Positions 6,779-9,713 of a DNA stretch of 9,713 bases are shown piece by piece; the first letter of the stretch is position 1; each line of letters opens with the position of its first letter. Source of the stretch: Alphaproteobacteria bacterium (lineage in GTDB: Bacteria; Pseudomonadota; Alphaproteobacteria; Rickettsiales; JABSSG01). The stretch spans positions 1 to 9,713 of the forward strand of contig JAHZKS010000111.1 of the NCBI GenBank assembly GCA_022600235.1, read 5' to 3'. The position numbers and the translations under genes were made by a program. The notes below the pieces were generated by a model. The model was not told the origin of the DNA. It did no database searches and saw only the letters and a list, made by a program, of their open reading frames with translations.

Positions 6779-7510
6779 TTATTTTGAATGTTTCACTAGA
6801 GCTTTGATTAACTCTGAATCTTCTTCATTTTTTTCATACTCTGGATGCCATTCCACACCTATACAAAAACGAGATTTAGTGCGTTCTATAGCCTCTATCA
6901 CACCATCCTCAGCTTGAGCAGAAATAATTAATCCTTCACCTAATTTATTCACAGCCTGATGATGATGACTGTTCACTTTATAGCGGTCTTTGCCTGTAAT
7001 TCTATGCAGTAAAGACCCTTCTCTAATATCAATAAAGTGTCTATTTTGGTTTGTCTCTCCACCAGGTTTATGATTTATTTTTGTTTTCATACAAGAGCTT
7101 ATATCTTGATATAGCGTTCCACCCAGTACCACATTGAGCAATTGTTCGCCAGCACAGATTCCAAGCATGGGCTTATCTTCCTCAAGCACTTTCCTTAATA
7201 GGGATATTTCGAAATTAGTTCTTTCATTATTTGATATAGTGGTTTTAGGATCAGGCTCTTCACCATAATAGCTAGGATGAATATCATATTCTCCACCAGG
7301 AAAAATAAAACCATCGCAATATTCTAAATAATGTTTAATTAACTCAGAATGATAGGGAATTAATACTGGAACTCCGCCGCTATTTGCCACAGCATTAGAA
7401 TAATCTGTACGCAATGCATACCAAGGATAGTTAGAATATCCTCCTTCTTTCTCCTGACGAGTTTCGTAGTCTAATACTATACCAATGATTGGCTTCTTTA
7501 TTTTAGTCAT
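6779..7510 (-). CDS. Class I glutamine amidotransferase-like hydrolase, peptidase C26 / gamma-glutamyl-GABA hydrolase (PuuD-like) family
   Basis: This 243-residue cytosolic protein has the C26 layout. It begins KPIIGIVLDYET, then NSGGVPVLIPY (43-53), DGFIFPGGEYDIHPSYYG (66-83), the nucleophile elbow PMLGICAGEQLLNVVLGG with Cys119 (114-131), VNSHHHQAV (179-187), and the catalytic His222-x-Glu224 in GVEWHPE. All three triad residues are present. The usual elbow GICRG is GICAG here, losing the Arg next to the nucleophile. Relatives hydrolyse gamma-glutamyl amides such as gamma-glutamyl-GABA, but no putrescine-pathway genes are nearby, so the substrate is unknown. It is the first gene of the six-gene minus-strand operon. 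Its ATG coincides with the predicted transcription start of a good upstream promoter, and no ribosome site precedes it, so a leaderless message is possible. Confidence 0.88.
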   Translation of the reverse strand: MTKIKKPIIGIVLDYETRQEKEGGYSNYPWYALRTDYSNAVANSGGVPVLIPYHSELIKHYLEYCDGFIFPGGEYDIHPSYYGEEPDPKTTISNNERTNFEISLLRKVLEEDKPMLGICAGEQLLNVVLGGTLYQDISSCMKTKINHKPGGETNQNRHFIDIREGSLLHRITGKDRYKVNSHHHQAVNKLGEGLIISAQAEDGVIEAIERTKSRFCIGVEWHPEYEKNEEDSELIKALVKHSK

Positions 7511-7516
7511 ATTATT

Positions 7517-7545
7517 ATGATATGATTTATAATTATTTTATTCAA
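7517..7545 (-). promoter_or_regulatory. Probable sigma-70 promoter of the amidotransferase-rluB-rsmD-folE-asd-cupin operon
   Basis: On the minus strand a TTGAAT (7545-7540, 4/6 match) is followed after exactly 17 bases by TATCAT (7522-7517, 5/6 match). With standard spacing, transcription would begin at 7510, which is the A of the start codon itself. The alternative TATAAA at 7531-7526 has no -35 partner and would give a leader of only ~9 nt. Seen directly as sequence; function is inferred. Confidence 0.45.
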
Positions 7546-7556
7546 CATTAATTCAC

Positions 7557-7574
7557 TTTGAGTCTATACTCAAA
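7557..7574. promoter_or_regulatory. Perfect 7-4-7 inverted repeat, candidate operator between divergent operons
   Basis: The sequence TTTGAGT-CTAT-ACTCAAA is an exact dyad of two 7-bp arms around a 4-base centre. It lies 11 bp upstream of the predicted -35 of the amidotransferase operon and about 70 bp upstream of the tolQ start. TTGAGT inside its left arm (7558-7563) could be a weak -35 for tolQ, paired with AATACT at 7580-7585 after 16 bp; in that case a bound protein would occlude it. It has no following T-run, so it does not look like a terminator. Confidence 0.35.
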
Positions 7575-7644
7575 TACGAAATACTACTTTACAATTTAAC
7601 AAACTGACGTACTCTTATTTTCTAATTTTATTAGCAGCAAACTT

Positions 7645-8307
7645 ATGACACAGGAAATAATAAGCAACCAAAAATCTATAATAAGTTTAATATCAGGTGC
7701 TGACATAGTTGTGCAGTTAGTGTTGTTAATTTTATTGTTTGCTTCTATATGGTCATGGACGATTATTATTCATAAATGGATCCTAGTTTCACATATATCA
7801 AAACGCACCAGATATTTTGAAAGAATATTTAGCTTTAAAAATATAGATAAAATCTTTGAGCGATTCCAAACTTCTTCTTCTGCACCTATAGAAAAAGTCT
7901 TTATAGCCACAATAAAGAAATGGAAGAAAATGAATGAAAATTCTGACTCCAGCATAATAAGTACAACAATTATGGTTAAAAAAAACAAATGCATGAATGA
8001 ATTAGAAAATGGACTCAGCTACTTAGCAACAATAGCAGCCTCAACACCATTCATAGGATTGTTTGGTACAGTTTGGGGTATTATGCATAGCTTTCAATCC
8101 ATAGCTGCATCAAAAAACACATCTCTAGCTATCGTCGCACCAGGTATTGCGGAAGCATTGTTTGCTACTGGAATTGGGCTAGCTGTAGCAATCCCTGCTC
8201 TAATTTTTTACAATTTACTGAGCTCAAAAATCAACAAAATCGATGATAGTTTAGATGATTTCTCATACGAGCTTTATTCTATGTTAATCAATTCTATAAA
8301 GAGATAA
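7645..8307 (+). CDS. tolQ: Tol-Pal system inner-membrane protein TolQ
   Basis: This 220-residue protein is the multi-copy motor subunit of the Tol-Pal machine, which uses the proton gradient to drive outer-membrane constriction and integrity. The layout is that of the TolQ/ExbB/MotA family. TM1 is at ~20-42 (ADIVVQLVLLILLFASIWSW), a long cytoplasmic loop spans ~45-123, TM2 is at ~124-150 with ATIAASTPFIGLFGTVWGIM, and TM3 is at ~166-192 with PGIAEALFATGIGLAVAIPA. The conserved Thr/Pro/Gly residues of TM2-TM3 are present. The presence of tolR and a TolA-like gene immediately downstream favours TolQ over ExbB. The start at 7645 matches the family N-terminus and is preceded only by a weak AGCAG. 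It is first in a plus-strand tolQRA operon, with tolR starting 2 bp after its stop. Confidence 0.94.
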   Translation: MTQEIISNQKSIISLISGADIVVQLVLLILLFASIWSWTIIIHKWILVSHISKRTRYFERIFSFKNIDKIFERFQTSSSAPIEKVFIATIKKWKKMNENSDSSIISTTIMVKKNKCMNELENGLSYLATIAASTPFIGLFGTVWGIMHSFQSIAASKNTSLAIVAPGIAEALFATGIGLAVAIPALIFYNLLSSKINKIDDSLDDFSYELYSMLINSIKR

Positions 8308-8309
8308 TT

Positions 8310-8732
8310 GTGCTAAACCAGCATCCGCTTTTAAAGAAAAGAAGAAAGAACAAAGCCATAGACAGTATTAATATTACACCCCTTGTCGATGTGATGTTAG
8401 TTCTTCTAATTATCTTTATGGTAACATCACCGATGCTTATTTCTGGTATAAAAGTAGATTTACCAAAAACCCTATCATCACCTTTATCAGGCAAAGATGA
8501 ACCTCTATCTATTTCGATCAAAAGCTCTGGAGAAATTTATTTAAATAACACGTTTATAAAAAGAAAAGATCTTGTCAAAAAGCTTAAAGCAATTACAAAA
8601 GAAAGCTACAATAGCAGATTATTTGTCAGAGGAGATAAAAAGTCAAATTACGGAGAAATTATCAAAATCATTTCTATGCTTAATAATGCTGGTTTCTCCA
8701 AAGTATCTCTGGTCACAGAAATAGAATCTTAA
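8310..8732 (+). CDS. tolR: Tol-Pal system protein TolR
   Basis: This 140-residue protein is the ExbD/TolR partner of TolQ. A short basic cytoplasmic N-terminus (KKRRKNKAIDSINITP) leads into a single transmembrane helix at ~25-46, LVDVMLVLLIIFMVTSPMLI, in which Asp27 is the proton-carrying residue essential in the family. The periplasmic domain has VDLPKT (49-54), LSISIKSSGEIYLNN and LFVRGDKKSNYGEIIKIISMLNNAGFSKVSLVTE, all typical. The start codon is GTG, 2 bp after the tolQ TAA; no ATG fits before the conserved basic segment, and a purine-rich AAGAGA in the end of tolQ may serve as ribosome site. The next gene starts 1 bp after its stop, so the three tol genes are almost certainly translated from one message. 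Confidence 0.94.
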   Translation: MLNQHPLLKKRRKNKAIDSINITPLVDVMLVLLIIFMVTSPMLISGIKVDLPKTLSSPLSGKDEPLSISIKSSGEIYLNNTFIKRKDLVKKLKAITKESYNSRLFVRGDKKSNYGEIIKIISMLNNAGFSKVSLVTEIES

Positions 8733-8733
8733 A

Positions 8734-9477
8734 ATGAGAAATTCATTAACATATTCTCTAGTACTACATTTCATCATAGGAGTATTATTAGTAATCAATT
8801 TACCTAATTTTAAGCACAATAATGAATCTGAAATAGTAGTCACAGTGGACATCGTTAAAATCTCTCAAGAAACAAATCTTAAGGGCATTTCTAAATCCAA
8901 CAAAAATTCTTCAAAAATAAAAAAGAAGAAAAAGACATCAAAAACGAAACAAAAAACTAAATCAATTAAGACATTAAAAACAAAGAATATTACCAATGAG
9001 AAAAAAGAAAGTTTATCAACAAAAGATTCCTTAGAAACATTATTAAAAGATCTAGAAGGAAAGAAAGGAACTAAATCACAAAACACTACTGATACAAAGG
9101 AAAAGCATAACTATTCTACAAAAACTCATGATGCTAATTTGCCATTATCAATATCACAAAAAGACAATATAAAAACTCAGATAGAGCGAAAATTTGTTAA
9201 CCCTATTGCTCTAGATTTTAAACCACAAGAACTAGTGATTAAGTTAAGACTGATTATGAATATTGATGGCACAATAAAAGACACAATAGTGCTAAATAGC
9301 AGCATATATTCTAGATCGCATGCTGATACCTTTTTGACTCTAAAGAATGGATTAATAAGGGCCGCACATAGAGCTAGCCCTATAGAGGGACTTCCAAAAG
9401 AAAAATATTATGGGCCTGAAGGTTGGCAAGAAATTGAACTTACTTTCGATGCTTATAATTTAATGAATGTAGGTTAA
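8734..9477 (+). CDS. tolA: TolA-like envelope-spanning protein of the Tol-Pal system
   Basis: This 247-residue protein would link the TolQR motor to the outer membrane. It has a membrane anchor at ~8-23 (SLVLHFIIGVLLVINLP) and a short conserved stretch VTVDIVKISQETNLKG (36-51) like that of alphaproteobacterial TolA. A lysine/serine/threonine-rich linker with almost no hydrophobic residues follows (~52-135). The C-terminal domain at ~138-243 reads DNIKTQIERKFVNPI, LRLIMNIDGTIKD, LIRAAHRASPIEGLPKEKY, ELTFDAYNLM, matching the pattern qi...W.vp, lr..ln.dG, A..aP...LP.ekY, l.FdP..m. The linker is much shorter than the helical domain of E. coli TolA (protein ~420 residues). The usual aromatic/Cys position after QIER is KF here. 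Position directly after tolR (1-bp gap) supports the call. Very A-rich (runs of six A) but the frame is intact. Confidence 0.85.
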   Translation: MRNSLTYSLVLHFIIGVLLVINLPNFKHNNESEIVVTVDIVKISQETNLKGISKSNKNSSKIKKKKKTSKTKQKTKSIKTLKTKNITNEKKESLSTKDSLETLLKDLEGKKGTKSQNTTDTKEKHNYSTKTHDANLPLSISQKDNIKTQIERKFVNPIALDFKPQELVIKLRLIMNIDGTIKDTIVLNSSIYSRSHADTFLTLKNGLIRAAHRASPIEGLPKEKYYGPEGWQEIELTFDAYNLMNVG

Positions 9478-9533
9478 ATTGTAATAATTCGTTGACTATT
9501 CTTGATTTTAATATTAAACCACTAAAAATGTGC

Positions 9534-9548
9534 TTAGTAAGTTACTAA
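9534..9548. promoter_or_regulatory. Perfect 7-1-7 palindrome upstream of the terminal gene, candidate operator
   Basis: TTAGTAA-G-TTACTAA is an exact 15-bp palindrome. It ends 4 bases before the AAGGGGGG ribosome site and 13 bases before the ATG at 9562. A TTGACT (9492-9497, 5/6 match to -35) lies upstream, but no -10 of good quality sits at 16-18 bp; TATTAA at 9512-9517 has 14-bp spacing. No T-run follows, so a tolA terminator is unlikely. As DNA it could bind a dimeric repressor; as RNA a 1-base loop cannot form, so it would fold with a shorter stem. Confidence 0.3.
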
Positions 9549-9552
9549 TACC

Positions 9553-9560
9553 AAGGGGGG
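9553..9560 (+). promoter_or_regulatory. Unusual G-run ribosome binding site (AAGGGGGG)
   Basis: Six consecutive G residues, very unusual in such A+T-rich DNA, end one base before the codon ATG at 9562-9564. GGGGG can pair with the anti-Shine-Dalgarno CCUCC with one G-U wobble. This supports the start at 9562 over the later in-frame ATGs at 9586 and 9595. Confidence 0.55.
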
Positions 9561-9561
9561 A

Positions 9562-9713
9562 ATGGAAGACTCAAAAGATAAGAAAATGGTAGATATGAAC
9601 GAAAACAAAGAAAATGTTTTTGAAGACCCGCAGTATATTTGCAAATCTTCCTCTTTAATTACATCATCACTAAAGAAAGGTGCTGAAGTAGCTCAAATGT
9701 CTAATGGAGATGT
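9562..9713 (+). CDS. Uncharacterised protein, N-terminal 50 codons, runs off the right edge
   Basis: An open frame starts with ATG at 9562 and stays open to the window end: MEDSKDKKMVDMNENKENVF, then EDPQYICKSSSLITSSLKKG and AEVAQMSNGD. The first ~20 residues are charged and probably disordered. The part from ICKSSSLITSSLKKGAEVAQMSNGD looks structured and conserved in style. From memory it resembles a small family largely confined to Rickettsiales (DUF2671 in Pfam), but I could not check this and no function is known to me. There is no signal peptide or membrane segment in the visible part. It follows tolA by 84 bp that contain a palindrome and a weak -35-like TTGACT, so it may have its own promoter. 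tolB or pal, often next after tolA, is not what this encodes. Confidence 0.65.
   Translation, partial: MEDSKDKKMVDMNENKENVFEDPQYICKSSSLITSSLKKGAEVAQMSNGD

Noticed and set aside
8930..8990. Possible frameshift or slippage site in the A-rich, lysine-rich linker of tolA
   Set aside because: Runs of six A are present, but the frame stays open and the TolA-like C-terminal domain is in the same frame as the N-terminal anchor.
8865..9086. A 73-codon Phe-rich open frame on the minus strand
   Set aside because: It is the antisense image of the lysine-rich tolA linker (TTT/TTC from AAA/GAA); no independent support.
9478..9533. Terminator after tolA
   Set aside because: No GC-bearing stem with a T-run is visible; the nearby palindrome at 9534-9548 has a 1-base centre and no T-run.

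Overview
The window comes from a compact, strongly A+T-rich bacterial genome. Several things suggest an alphaproteobacterium, most likely an intracellular member of the Rickettsiales: dnaG directly followed by rpoD with no rpsU, a divergent greA, the rluB-rsmD pair, an alphaproteobacterial-type tolQ-tolR-tolA cluster, very short intergenic gaps, and almost exclusive use of A/T-ending codons. This placement is inferred from gene content and protein style; no database was searched.

Layout. Positions 1-2719 (minus strand) hold dnaG (primase) followed by the first 303 codons of rpoD (primary sigma factor), which runs off the left edge. A 171-bp divergent intergenic region separates them from greA (plus strand). 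The last ten bases of greA are also the first ten bases of a tRNA-Arg(CCG) gene at 3364-3440. From 3471 to 7510 (minus strand) six tightly packed or overlapping genes form a probable operon, in transcription order: a class I glutamine amidotransferase-like hydrolase (C26/PuuD type), rluB-like pseudouridine synthase, rsmD 16S rRNA methyltransferase, folE GTP cyclohydrolase I, asd aspartate-semialdehyde dehydrogenase, and a small cupin. A 134-bp divergent spacer with a perfect 7+4+7 dyad then precedes the plus-strand tolQ-tolR-tolA cluster. The window ends in the first 50 codons of an uncharacterised gene at the point where tolB might have been expected.

How the genes work together. The left block makes core replication and transcription proteins (primase, sigma factor, elongation-rescue factor). 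The middle block combines rRNA modification (RluB, RsmD), entry into pteridine or queuosine-type metabolism (FolE), and the aspartate branch leading to diaminopimelate/lysine (Asd). The right block is the proton-driven inner-membrane part of the Tol-Pal envelope system.

Most of the window is ordinary housekeeping. The points most worth a second look are: the greA/tRNA-Arg overlap, where the greA stop codon is tRNA positions U8-A9-G10; a FolE that keeps its zinc and catalytic residues but has lost two arginines expected to bind the GTP triphosphate; two palindromes upstream of tolQ and of the terminal unknown gene; and an apparently leaderless promoter for the amidotransferase operon. I see no CRISPR array, insertion sequence, phage gene or defence system.
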